Shown: one piece after another, positions 1-6,573 of the stretch | Numbering within the stretch: the stretch's first letter is position 1 | Layout of the letters: each line of letters starts with the position of its first letter | DNA from: a virus | DNA length: 54,688 bases | IMG/VR virus record: IMGVR_UViG_3300050132_000403 | Location: 1 to 54,688 of that record | Reading direction: 5' to 3' (one strand) | Notes under the pieces: model-generated | Told to the model about the DNA's origin: nothing | Seen by the model: the letters and a program-made list of their open reading frames with translations, nothing else | Databases searched by the model: none | Program-made: the position numbers and the translations under genes

Positions 1-173
1 CACCAAAGCTGTGTTGCATCTACACCGTCTTCATTGATTGGAATTCCTGCAGATTTTGCAAGACGAGTTGGACCGTCAATGAAAGTGTAATCTTTAAAGA
101 ATTCGTCTTGTTTGAGTGCAGATATTAATGTTGACTTCCCACTAGAATGTGTTCCTGATATACTTATTCTCAT
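1..173 (-). CDS. P-loop kinase/NTPase, N-terminal part (runs off the window)
   Basis: Read on the minus strand from ATG at 173, the 57 visible residues begin MRISISGTHSSGKSTLISAL. This is a textbook Walker A loop (GTHSSGKST) right at the N-terminus, followed by FIDGPTRLAK. The layout fits small AAA/NadR-like kinases or thymidylate-kinase-like NTPases of phages, which phosphorylate nucleosides or cofactors. The start overlaps the stop of the upstream ParB-like gene as ATGA, so it is translationally coupled to the deazaguanine operon. The remainder lies beyond position 1, so substrate and family cannot be fixed. Confidence 0.8.
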   Translation of the reverse strand, partial: MRISISGTHSSGKSTLISALKQDEFFKDYTFIDGPTRLAKSAGIPINEDGVDATQLW

Positions 174-520
174 ACTATTCTACAAGGTATTGTTAAGTCC
201 TCTGATAAGTAATAAATTGCACAAACTCGGTGGTATCCATCTGCAATTATTAATTTATCATCCCTTACTAGTAATACTGGTGATAGTTTTTCACCTCTTT
301 TTACTTTCTTCAAATTTTGTGCAACATGAAGATTAGTTTTAGGTAATAACTGTAAACCACTTGCACGTAATATATCTTTTGCTTTTTTGAATACTGTTTT
401 TTGTTTTTCTAAACCTTGTACTAGTTCATCTGCATCTTTTTCAGACATAAGTAGTTCAAGGTAATCTACTGCTGCTGGGTAGTCGTGTGGTACTGGATCT
501 TTTTTCCAAATATTTTTCAT
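170..520 (-). CDS. ParB/sulfiredoxin-fold protein
   Basis: 116 residues. The C-terminal half (about 70-116) reads GEKLSPVLLVRDDKLIIADG followed by YHRVCAIYYL. The signature DGYHR after a hydrophobic strand is the ParB/sulfiredoxin nucleotide-binding loop (DGxHR/GEHR class). The gene overlaps the DpdA-like gene by four bases (ATGA) and so is its translational partner. In bacterial dpd clusters, DpdA works with DpdB, which as I recall has a ParB/Srx-type fold and ATPase activity. By position and fold this small protein could play a DpdB-like role here; that is inference. A free-standing ParB-like nuclease domain of unrelated role is the alternative. Confidence 0.7.
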   Translation of the reverse strand: MKNIWKKDPVPHDYPAAVDYLELLMSEKDADELVQGLEKQKTVFKKAKDILRASGLQLLPKTNLHVAQNLKKVKRGEKLSPVLLVRDDKLIIADGYHRVCAIYYLSEDLTIPCRIV

Positions 521-1305
521 ACTGAGAATTCTCTAAATTTTTTAATGTTGTAATTGATTATTTCAAGTTGACTTTCTGTTGGTTTACGGTCAATCATGTT
601 ACAAAGTTTCATTGATACTTTGTCATCTAACCCGTAGTCGTAGTATTTTTTAAGGAAGAGACCATGTACAACTGGGTTACTGGTATCCAAACTTTTGATG
701 AAACTATAATCTTTAGATTTGTAGTCTGAGACCCCTTGAGGAAGTGAAATTCCGAGGAGGTGGTGAGGTAGTGATTTTTGTATAATACCATCATTTAGCA
801 TCATATCTATTAATCTTTTACGACCCTTCATCCATGCTACTAATTTATTTTCTTGAGGGAAAAGTGTTTGAAACCAGGAGTAATCAAAGGATATTGCAAT
901 TTTTGAACAACCAAGTTCTACTAATGCCTTATAACAATCAGTTATTTCCTGATAGTTTTTTCCTTGTACTACCCCTATAAATTTTGTTGGAAGGTTTTTA
1001 TACTCTCTCAAAAAGTCTTCATAATTCCAAACTGTTTCCTGATAATTTTCAAGTACGTCTGGAACTATGGAGTATTCAGGTTGCAATTTTTCTACCCATT
1101 TTGCAAATTTTGAAGCTGAAAAACTACGATTTAATTCAAAACAGCTATTATCAAGTATTACAGTTCTACCCATTAAAACACTACGCCTGTAGTGGTTATA
1201 GTATTCAGGGTGAGTCTCGAACAAATGTACAAGTGCATAGCAGTAATCATTAAACTTTAAACTTTCTTCCAGTAAACTTATTGGGCACTCATGAGAGATT
1301 TGCAT
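517..1305 (-). CDS. dpdA: DpdA-like DNA guanine transglycosylase
   Basis: 262 residues with a TGT-like (beta/alpha)8 layout. Visible signposts are VILDNSCFELN near residue 50, YSIVPDVLENY near 80, FIGVVQGKNYQEI near 110, and HHLLGISLPQGV with IKSLDTSNPVVHG near 180-215. These match the pattern of phage DpdA enzymes: an Asp in the DNxxFE strand, PDV, QG, and a late SLDTS Asp. The family swaps guanine in DNA for a 7-deazaguanine base by base exchange. Residence beside folE, queD and queE in one minus-strand operon supports DNA rather than tRNA modification. It lacks the long zinc-binding C-terminus of bacterial tRNA TGT. The DpdA subfamily is not assigned. Confidence 0.85.
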   Translation of the reverse strand: MQISHECPISLLEESLKFNDYCYALVHLFETHPEYYNHYRRSVLMGRTVILDNSCFELNRSFSASKFAKWVEKLQPEYSIVPDVLENYQETVWNYEDFLREYKNLPTKFIGVVQGKNYQEITDCYKALVELGCSKIAISFDYSWFQTLFPQENKLVAWMKGRKRLIDMMLNDGIIQKSLPHHLLGISLPQGVSDYKSKDYSFIKSLDTSNPVVHGLFLKKYYDYGLDDKVSMKLCNMIDRKPTESQLEIINYNIKKFREFSV

Positions 1306-1604
1306 TAATAATTAATTTTTAAATAAGTGATAAGTGACTCTACAACTGCTTTAAATGTTGTAACTGTTTTTGGAATTTCAAGTTCAAAGTTTTCAGTTTC
1401 GTTGGTAAAAATTGTTACAGAATATTTATTTTCCCAAGTTGGGTTTATTTCCAAAATTATCTTGAGGTCCGAGATATACACGGTTAATTTTAATTCAGAA
1501 TCATAATCTAGTGAATTTGCAAAACTTACGAGGTCCTCAGTGTTTACTTCACCTTCCTCTTCAATCTTGTAGACTATTTTGTCTATGTCTTTGAATATAT
1601 CCAC
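1305..1604 (-). CDS. hypothetical protein (acidic, 99 aa)
   Basis: 99 residues, rich in Asp, Glu and Val, with predicted alternation of strands (LTVYISDLKIILEI, KYSVTIFTN) and a final helix. No motif that I recognise, no signal peptide and no membrane segment. It overlaps the MazG-like gene by one base upstream and abuts dpdA downstream, so it is co-translated with the deazaguanine operon. Function unknown. Confidence 0.7.
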   Translation of the reverse strand: MDIFKDIDKIVYKIEEEGEVNTEDLVSFANSLDYDSELKLTVYISDLKIILEINPTWENKYSVTIFTNETENFELEIPKTVTTFKAVVESLITYLKINY

Positions 1605-1945
1605 TACCTGTTATCTCCACTTCCTGAAATTACGTTTCTTTGAACTCTATCTCTAACTTTTATAACATTTTCAATTAAAATATCTTTCATCCTTAATTTT
1701 AAATCAGTTGTTAATTTATTAATATACCACTGTAAATCTCCAATTTCTTTTGAAATATTTTTTACATCCTCTTCTGATAAGATACCTTGTTTATCTCTTG
1801 TTGCTTTTTTAACAACAGAAGCTATCTCACCTAATTCTTCAAGACAACCGGTTATGGTATAATGTATTTCTGCAATACCAGTAAGTTTAGTTATTGCTCC
1901 TGCCTCGACTTCATCTTGGTAAGAATCTATTGTAATATCTATCAT
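1604..1945 (-). CDS. MazG-like NTP pyrophosphohydrolase
   Basis: 113 residues, all-alpha. The metal-binding pattern of the MazG/dUTPase-2 superfamily is visible: CLEELGEIASVVKKATRD (ExxE helix) followed by KEIGDLQWYINKL (ExxD helix). Single-domain phage MazG proteins hydrolyse nucleoside triphosphates to monophosphates and pyrophosphate; they are thought to clean the nucleotide pool or lower host (p)ppGpp. Its start forms an ATGA overlap with the stop of the downstream-coordinate HNH gene. The neighbours make nucleotide-pool housekeeping for modified DNA plausible. Confidence 0.8.
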   Translation of the reverse strand: MIDITIDSYQDEVEAGAITKLTGIAEIHYTITGCLEELGEIASVVKKATRDKQGILSEEDVKNISKEIGDLQWYINKLTTDLKLRMKDILIENVIKVRDRVQRNVISGSGDNR

Positions 1946-3003
1946 TTATTTTCTTCTTTATATTCCCATTTAAAACCTGCTGAGGTTTTTCTTTTACCTA
2001 CACAGCATAACCTTATATCTTCTTCTGTAAAACCTAAAGTTTCATTTACTTCTCTACAGGAATAAAATTCTTTAATAAATTCATTACTTAAAGTAAATTG
2101 TAAAACTGCCTTTGCTTTACCTGTTCTACCAGATTTTATACCCTTCTTTTTAGAAGGTATACCAACTCTACTTTTATGAAGATGTTTTCTTTCTTTACGT
2201 GTTTTTAAACCTTTTTCTATACTTTCTGCAGTAGGTTTATATGGGTTTAAAAGTTTAGTTAACTTCATCTTATCTATAGTCTCTTGAGAAATTGGTTTTC
2301 TAACTTTTGTAGATACTTTTGCAGCTTCAGACCTCTTTTTTATTATTACTTGTCTTTCTTCTTCTGTTTTACTCTCCCAATTTTCTTTAAATTTTCTTTT
2401 AGTTTCTGCAATTTGTTCAGGAGTTCTCTTTTCTCTTGCTTCTTTTATTTTTCTTTTAGTTTCTTGAGAGTGAGGAACTCCTGGTATACCTCTCCTTTTT
2501 AATCCTCTTTCTTTACTTTTTATTTTATTTTCAGGATTATTTTTATAAGACTCAAAAATTCTATCTACTATTTCTTGTAATTCCTCTTTACTTTTTTTAC
2601 TTCTTGTTTCTTTTTGTTTCCTAATTTTCTCCTCAGTAATAATTTTTCCAGTATGTAACTTAGTAGTTATAATTGAAACTTTTTTTCTTATATCCTCATA
2701 AACTCTTGAGGAAATTTTATATTCTCTTTTTTGATGTTCATTTTTAGCATTACACATAGTCCAGAAAGCATAATTTATACCATTATTCTCTGGATAAATC
2801 TCAACAAGTAGCCTATGGATTAGAAAATGTTCTCTTGCGGTTAAGAAAACAAGATTTTCTTTCTTATTAGAACCTCCAAGACATTTAGGTATTATATGGT
2901 GAAGTTCAAAATATTGGTAATTTGGTTCAGAAGTTTTATAACGTCTACGACCTGAATTTTGTGCTTTTAAAATTATCTGGTCATGAATTTTTTGGTAGTT
3001 CAA
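1942..3003 (-). CDS. HNH homing endonuclease (NUMOD-type DNA-binding tail)
   Basis: 353 residues. The N-terminal 75 carry the HNH core: FELHHIIPKCLGGSNKKENL, then REHFLIHRLL. The middle is a Lys/Glu-rich, repeated basic region (QETKRKIKEAREKR, TIDKMKLTKLLNPY) of the NUMOD3 kind. The C-terminus (AVLQFTLSNEFIKEFYSC, then GFKWEYKE) is a NUMOD1-like helix-turn-helix. It is inserted between folE and mazG without breaking either. It is a clear paralogue of the HNH gene at 27252-28568, sharing YQKIHDQII and the HHII/GGSNKKENL core. Free-standing phage HNH proteins cleave intron-less or gene-less alleles to spread. Confidence 0.92.
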   Translation of the reverse strand: MNYQKIHDQIILKAQNSGRRRYKTSEPNYQYFELHHIIPKCLGGSNKKENLVFLTAREHFLIHRLLVEIYPENNGINYAFWTMCNAKNEHQKREYKISSRVYEDIRKKVSIITTKLHTGKIITEEKIRKQKETRSKKSKEELQEIVDRIFESYKNNPENKIKSKERGLKRRGIPGVPHSQETKRKIKEAREKRTPEQIAETKRKFKENWESKTEEERQVIIKKRSEAAKVSTKVRKPISQETIDKMKLTKLLNPYKPTAESIEKGLKTRKERKHLHKSRVGIPSKKKGIKSGRTGKAKAVLQFTLSNEFIKEFYSCREVNETLGFTEEDIRLCCVGKRKTSAGFKWEYKEENK

Positions 3004-3021
3004 ATTTTAGATTCATAAAAT

Positions 3022-3654
3022 TTACGATTTTAAATCTCTTATATAATTATAGAATTCATCTCTTGACCTATCATCATTTTCTAAAAATACTCCTGATAGT
3101 TGAGTTGTTTTCATAACTGAGTTTTGTTTTACTCCTCTATTTACACAACAACCATGAGAACCCTCAATCATAACTGCTATACCAATATTATCAATTAACT
3201 CATTTAGTTCATCATGAATTTGAGTTGTAAGTGATTCTTGAAGCTGCGGGCGTCTACTATACCATTCTACAATCCTACCAATCTTTGACAAACCAATTAC
3301 CTGACCATCCTTTTTAGGGATATATGCAACATGACATTTAGAAGTAATTGTCTGATTATGGTGTGAGCATAAACTGATACTTTGGATATTTCCGCTAAAT
3401 ACTATACCTCGATAACCTTCATTTGGAAATTGTGTTATTTTTGGTTTTTCAGTTAATGTACCACTTACTAAATCTTCTACCCATGCTTTTGCAACCCTAT
3501 AAGGTGTGTTATCAGAATTTGCATCTTTAGTCCAGTCAAAACCAAGTGAAATTAAAAAATTACCATAATGCTTTGCAGCATTTTTTATCATTTTTACTTT
3601 TTCCTTCTCAGTACGAGGAAGATTACCATTTACCTTTTGTAATAATTCTATCAT
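3022..3654 (-). CDS. folE: GTP cyclohydrolase I
   Basis: 210 residues, the usual length for a type I enzyme. It converts GTP to 7,8-dihydroneopterin triphosphate, the first step toward 7-deazaguanines as well as folate. Zinc ligands are visible at ISLCSHHNQTI (Cys and His) and GSHGCCVNRGVKQ (second Cys). The substrate-binding stretch YIPKKDGQVIGLSKIGRIVE is intact, as is the C-terminal SVMKTTQLSGVF. The gene lies with queD and queE, so the product most likely feeds deazaguanine synthesis. It is followed downstream by the HNH gene after an 18-base gap. Confidence 0.97.
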   Translation of the reverse strand: MIELLQKVNGNLPRTEKEKVKMIKNAAKHYGNFLISLGFDWTKDANSDNTPYRVAKAWVEDLVSGTLTEKPKITQFPNEGYRGIVFSGNIQSISLCSHHNQTITSKCHVAYIPKKDGQVIGLSKIGRIVEWYSRRPQLQESLTTQIHDELNELIDNIGIAVMIEGSHGCCVNRGVKQNSVMKTTQLSGVFLENDDRSRDEFYNYIRDLKS

Positions 3655-4089
3655 TTATTTTGTATCCTCTAAGTATCTTTCTAAAATTTCACCCTGCTGT
3701 TTCGCCACATCACCTTCCCAATCTATTTCTCTAAATGCAGCCGAATGAGGATGTGGTACCACCTTTGACCAATACAAAGAAATGTTTCCAGTTTTCTTTT
3801 TTGGATCTTTCATCAATAATTCGGCTGGAGGACAAGCTGTGGCCAGTAATAAACCTGATTGGCATAATCTCACCAATTTTTCAAAGAAAACTTTCCTACT
3901 TTTATCACTTAATAAATAATGATATGTCTTCTTTACCACCCCGTCCATTTCAATTGAGTTCTCATAATTAGGTAAATGAGAATTAATGACCATTTGTGTA
4001 AGTGCATCTTCTGATAACATCTGCTCCTCTGAGAATGTTAGTTCAAGATAATTTGTTGGAAGTTTTACTACTTCTTCAGCTTCAGGCAT
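3655..4089 (-). CDS. hypothetical protein in the deazaguanine operon (144 aa)
   Basis: 144 residues, soluble and acidic at both ends. The central part contains SGLLLATACPPAELLMKD and then SLYWSKVVPHPHSAAFREID, with a cluster of His and Cys but no signature I can name. It is sandwiched between folE (adjacent, no gap) and the queE-side genes. A role in making or finishing the modified base (for example acting on carboxy-deazaguanine) is possible from position alone. Such a role is not shown by sequence. Confidence 0.7.
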   Translation of the reverse strand: MPEAEEVVKLPTNYLELTFSEEQMLSEDALTQMVINSHLPNYENSIEMDGVVKKTYHYLLSDKSRKVFFEKLVRLCQSGLLLATACPPAELLMKDPKKKTGNISLYWSKVVPHPHSAAFREIDWEGDVAKQQGEILERYLEDTK

Positions 4090-4271
4090 ATAACTATTTG
4101 TTTAGAAAGACAATTACAAAGTTTTGTAATTTCAATTGAGTATTCTGTTGTTGTGTTTGAGTTGTGAAAGTATAGTTCTGATAATTGAGAGTCAATATCA
4201 TATACAAATTTAAAATCTATACCTATTATTTTTATAAGTCCGTTTTCTATTTTTATTTCAAATTTTTTCAT
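4068..4271 (-). CDS. small hypothetical protein (67 aa)
   Basis: 67 residues starting MKKFEIKIENGLIKIIGIDF and ending in a basic tail. The pattern is of two or three beta strands followed by a helix with LCNCLSKQIVICLKLKK. It overlaps the 144-residue gene by 22 bases and sits 21 bases after queE's upstream-coordinate neighbour, so it fits the operon packing. No family recognised. Confidence 0.5.
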   Translation of the reverse strand: MKKFEIKIENGLIKIIGIDFKFVYDIDSQLSELYFHNSNTTTEYSIEITKLCNCLSKQIVICLKLKK

Positions 4272-4292
4272 AACTTATTGATTATTAAGTAA

Positions 4293-5051
4293 CTAAACAC
4301 CTCGTCTGTCACCATAGACGATTATCTGAAGACGGTCCGAGTAGTTGTATCCTTCAGTTATACATTTATTAAATAACCACTCTCGTTTTTTATTTAGTTG
4401 TTCATCAAATACCCCTTCTGGCATTAAGAAGACTTTATTATTTGGTATTTCAAGAAATTCTTGTAACTGTTTAAGTTCTTCAAATTCCTCATCAGTTGAT
4501 ATAACTGGTTTTACTGCCCATTCTTTACCTTTATTTATCTGGTTATTAATTAGTAAATTCATTGCAGTATAGTTAGTCCTATACTTCTCATGCTGGTCAA
4601 TTAATTTCTGAGTAACAGTTTGACCAGTATATGTATTAACATCATTCAGTTTTGGAACTGAATTTTTAAGTTTTGGTGAAAGTGATAAAAAGTCACATTC
4701 TGTTTCTACATATTCTGACCCTTCAGTTTCAATAGTAACCCAGTGGTTGTATTTATGTGCAAGGTCTACTAACTCAGGGAGAAGGCTTTTGTGCATTGTT
4801 GGTCCTCCCCCTGTTATCATTGTGAAACTAATCTGAGGGTTAAGTATATAAAAATTTTCTATATCCTTTAACGTAAATTTCCCTTTTTCTGGTGCCCATG
4901 AATTAAATGAAGTATCACAAAATGACTCTCCAAACTGGCACCTTAATCTACAACCTACAAGACGTATTAATATGTGAGGTCTTCCTGTATAAATTCCCTC
5001 CCCTTGCAAACAGCTGTAGAGTTCGTTAACTGGTATTATTTTTTCAATCAT
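4293..5051 (-). CDS. queE: 7-carboxy-7-deazaguanine synthase (radical SAM)
   Basis: 252 residues from ATG at 5051, which makes an ATGA overlap with the upstream gene; a slightly longer frame starts at 5060. The N-terminal YSCLQGEGIYTGRPHILIRL carries the QGEG hallmark. The cluster-binding cysteines follow as GCRLRCQFGESFCDTS, an expanded CX14C-type variant typical of QueE rather than the plain CX3CX2C. The SAM-binding TGGGPTMHK and the later LLINNQINKGKEW and VFLMPEGV follow in family order. It contracts 6-carboxytetrahydropterin to 7-carboxy-7-deazaguanine, the third step after FolE and QueD. Confidence 0.95.
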   Translation of the reverse strand: MIEKIIPVNELYSCLQGEGIYTGRPHILIRLVGCRLRCQFGESFCDTSFNSWAPEKGKFTLKDIENFYILNPQISFTMITGGGPTMHKSLLPELVDLAHKYNHWVTIETEGSEYVETECDFLSLSPKLKNSVPKLNDVNTYTGQTVTQKLIDQHEKYRTNYTAMNLLINNQINKGKEWAVKPVISTDEEFEELKQLQEFLEIPNNKVFLMPEGVFDEQLNKKREWLFNKCITEGYNYSDRLQIIVYGDRRGV

Positions 5052-5329
5052 TTGAAACAATTTTTAAAAACCCCCTTATTAAAATCACCTATTAACTTTA
5101 CCACTGTTTCAAATTCGTATTTAAAACCTGTATCTTTTACTTTAAATAAAAATTGAAGTTGGTCATTTACACAAAAATTTCCTAAATCCATTCCGTCTTC
5201 AAGTATTACTGAAACGGAATCAAGTCCTTTATAATCGGGATCTGGTAGTATTTCATAAACTATTCCTAATAAATTATCAGGGTTAAATTTATGGTCAACT
5301 TCGCAGATAGTACCGATGTTCAGATTCAT
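5048..5329 (-). CDS. hypothetical protein (93 aa) between queD and queE
   Basis: 93 residues. It begins MNLNIGTICEVDHKFNPDNL and has beta-rich alternation (LGIVYEILPDPDYKG, VSVILEDGMDLGNF) suggestive of a small barrel or SH3-like domain. It ends in a positively charged tail. Both ends overlap neighbours by four bases (ATGA with queE and with queD), so it is translated as part of the same unit. No recognised family. Confidence 0.7.
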   Translation of the reverse strand: MNLNIGTICEVDHKFNPDNLLGIVYEILPDPDYKGLDSVSVILEDGMDLGNFCVNDQLQFLFKVKDTGFKYEFETVVKLIGDFNKGVFKNCFK

Positions 5330-5889
5330 GCTGAGTATATTGATTGGCTTTTTGGTGTTTCAAAAAATACTACTTGTGATACCTTTATATTAATTTTCTC
5401 CATTTTTTCCTGAACTATGTCAAGTAGCCATTTTGAAAGGTTTTCTGATGTTGGTATAAAATCTACAAGTACCATCCCTTCATATTTTTCTTGAAGACAA
5501 GTTGGTAAATCACTATATACAGATTCTTCAATTGTGTAAAATTTTGTAGAAGATTTGTAATTATACTTTAATCTGTAATAATCTACTATCCATTCATTAT
5601 GGATATGGGGTATCTCAAATGGTAATAACGGATCATTTATATCCATTATCATTTTGTGGTCTAACACATCATCTACCCACTTTTTAAACCAATTTAGGTG
5701 TTTAAAGTCAGTAACCATTCCATCTTTTAAGTTACTACTTTCAAGAAAAACAATCAGTTTACCCTGGTGCCCGTGAATATGGCGACATTTAAGTTTATCA
5801 TCAAGTGAGAACTCTGTATTAAGTTCCTGAGACCAAACTCTATGACCGTAGCAGAAATCGAATTGTTTTCCTATGTTCCACTTACTCAT
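5326..5889 (-). CDS. queD: 6-carboxy-5,6,7,8-tetrahydropterin synthase
   Basis: 187 residues, longer than a minimal QueD (about 120). Zinc-binding His residues of the 6-pyruvoyltetrahydropterin synthase fold are visible at FCYGHRVW and CRHIHGHQGKLIVFL. Then come GMVTDFKHL (the usual MV.DF motif), LDHKMIMDINDPLLP and PTSENLSKWLLD, all in family order. The extra residues lie between LPFEIPHIHN and VDFIPTSEN. It converts dihydroneopterin triphosphate to carboxytetrahydropterin. It is coupled to its neighbours by ATGA overlaps on both sides. Confidence 0.95.
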   Translation of the reverse strand: MSKWNIGKQFDFCYGHRVWSQELNTEFSLDDKLKCRHIHGHQGKLIVFLESSNLKDGMVTDFKHLNWFKKWVDDVLDHKMIMDINDPLLPFEIPHIHNEWIVDYYRLKYNYKSSTKFYTIEESVYSDLPTCLQEKYEGMVLVDFIPTSENLSKWLLDIVQEKMEKINIKVSQVVFFETPKSQSIYSA

Positions 5890-6356
5890 AATACAATTTG
5901 GGGTTTACAACAATCAGAATTTAACTTTTCGTTTACTTTATCAATTGAATCTTGATTAGTAACTTTTATTAGGTGTAATTTTCTATAACTAATAAGTTCA
6001 CCGTATTCCTTATATACAGAATCCTGATAATGTTTTACATCATTATAATTTTTAAATCTTTTTGCAAAATTAATAGCATCAAGTTTATCATTTTTTCCTT
6101 CTCCAAAAATTTTTTCTTGATAACAAACATTTGGTGAACTTATCTCACTTGAAATATCAAAAGTTTCATTTAGATTATCCCAGTTATAACCATCAGTAAT
6201 TGTATATTGAACATAGTAAGTATTATATTCTGGTAAAAAACAATTAATTCTAACATGAAAAATAGGTTTAATTATACCTATTTTTTCTAAGGGTTTTTCA
6301 AAATATTGACAAGAGAAACAACTACAGATAAGTAGTAGTATTACGATTTTTTTCAT
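5886..6356 (-). CDS. predicted lipoprotein
   Basis: 156 residues. The start MKKIVILLLICSCFSCQYFE is a short positively charged segment, a hydrophobic core and a cysteine lipobox, so the product is probably exported and lipid-anchored by signal peptidase II. The mature part is soluble with several Cys (CFLPEY, NVCYQEK, SDCCKPQ). It overlaps queD by ATGA. Phage lipoproteins are often superinfection-exclusion factors that block receptors; that role is a guess. A TAAATTTAC box lies directly before its start codon. Confidence 0.75.
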   Translation of the reverse strand: MKKIVILLLICSCFSCQYFEKPLEKIGIIKPIFHVRINCFLPEYNTYYVQYTITDGYNWDNLNETFDISSEISSPNVCYQEKIFGEGKNDKLDAINFAKRFKNYNDVKHYQDSVYKEYGELISYRKLHLIKVTNQDSIDKVNEKLNSDCCKPQIVL

Positions 6357-6359
6357 ACT

Positions 6360-6368
6360 GTAAATTTA
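6360..6368 (-). promoter_or_regulatory. candidate promoter -7 box (TAAATTTAC)
   Basis: TAAATTTAC on the minus strand, a TAnnTTT-type box, lies only a few bases before the ATG of the lipoprotein gene. It resembles the boxes at 10370, 31045 and 43483. The closeness to the start would give an almost leaderless transcript, which weakens the case. Confidence 0.25.
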
Positions 6369-6393
6369 GTATAACTATTCCTGGATAAAGAAT

Positions 6394-6573
6394 TTATTTT
6401 TGATTAAGTGAGATCTCATCACTTTCTGTAGTTGTAAAAGTCTCTTGGCACTTTTTACAAACATAAAACCACCATTTTAAAATTTTTCCTCTACTTTTTA
6501 AATCTCTCTCTTCAAGTTCTACTGACTTTGAGGAACAAAAAGGACACTGTACTATTTCAACTGGGTTTATCAT
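6394..6573 (-). CDS. NrdR-like zinc-ribbon protein without ATP-cone
   Basis: 59 residues read from ATG at 6573 to TAA at 6394. The sequence starts MINPVEIVQCPFCSSKSVEL, then has a basic stretch, then YVCKKCQETFTTTES. Four cysteines in CPFC and CKKC and the FTTTE after the second pair closely follow the zinc ribbon of NrdR (CPxC ... CxxC ... FTTxE), the repressor of ribonucleotide reductase genes. NrdR's ATP-cone domain is absent. The start overlaps the stop of the RNR C-terminal gene as ATGA, so it is translated right after RNR. A MqsA/YgiT-type zinc ribbon is an alternative. Confidence 0.75.
   Translation of the reverse strand: MINPVEIVQCPFCSSKSVELEERDLKSRGKILKWWFYVCKKCQETFTTTESDEISLNQK

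Noticed and set aside
112-336. Plus-strand frame over the ParB-like gene
   Set aside because: Hydrophobic nonsense opposite an AT-rich coding gene; the minus-strand genes overlap by ATGA and explain the region.
517-1305. Reading the transglycosylase as a queuosine tRNA enzyme (Tgt)
   Set aside because: It is shorter than bacterial Tgt and lacks the C-terminal zinc-binding cysteines; the late SLDTS and surrounding pattern fit DpdA, in a phage modification operon.
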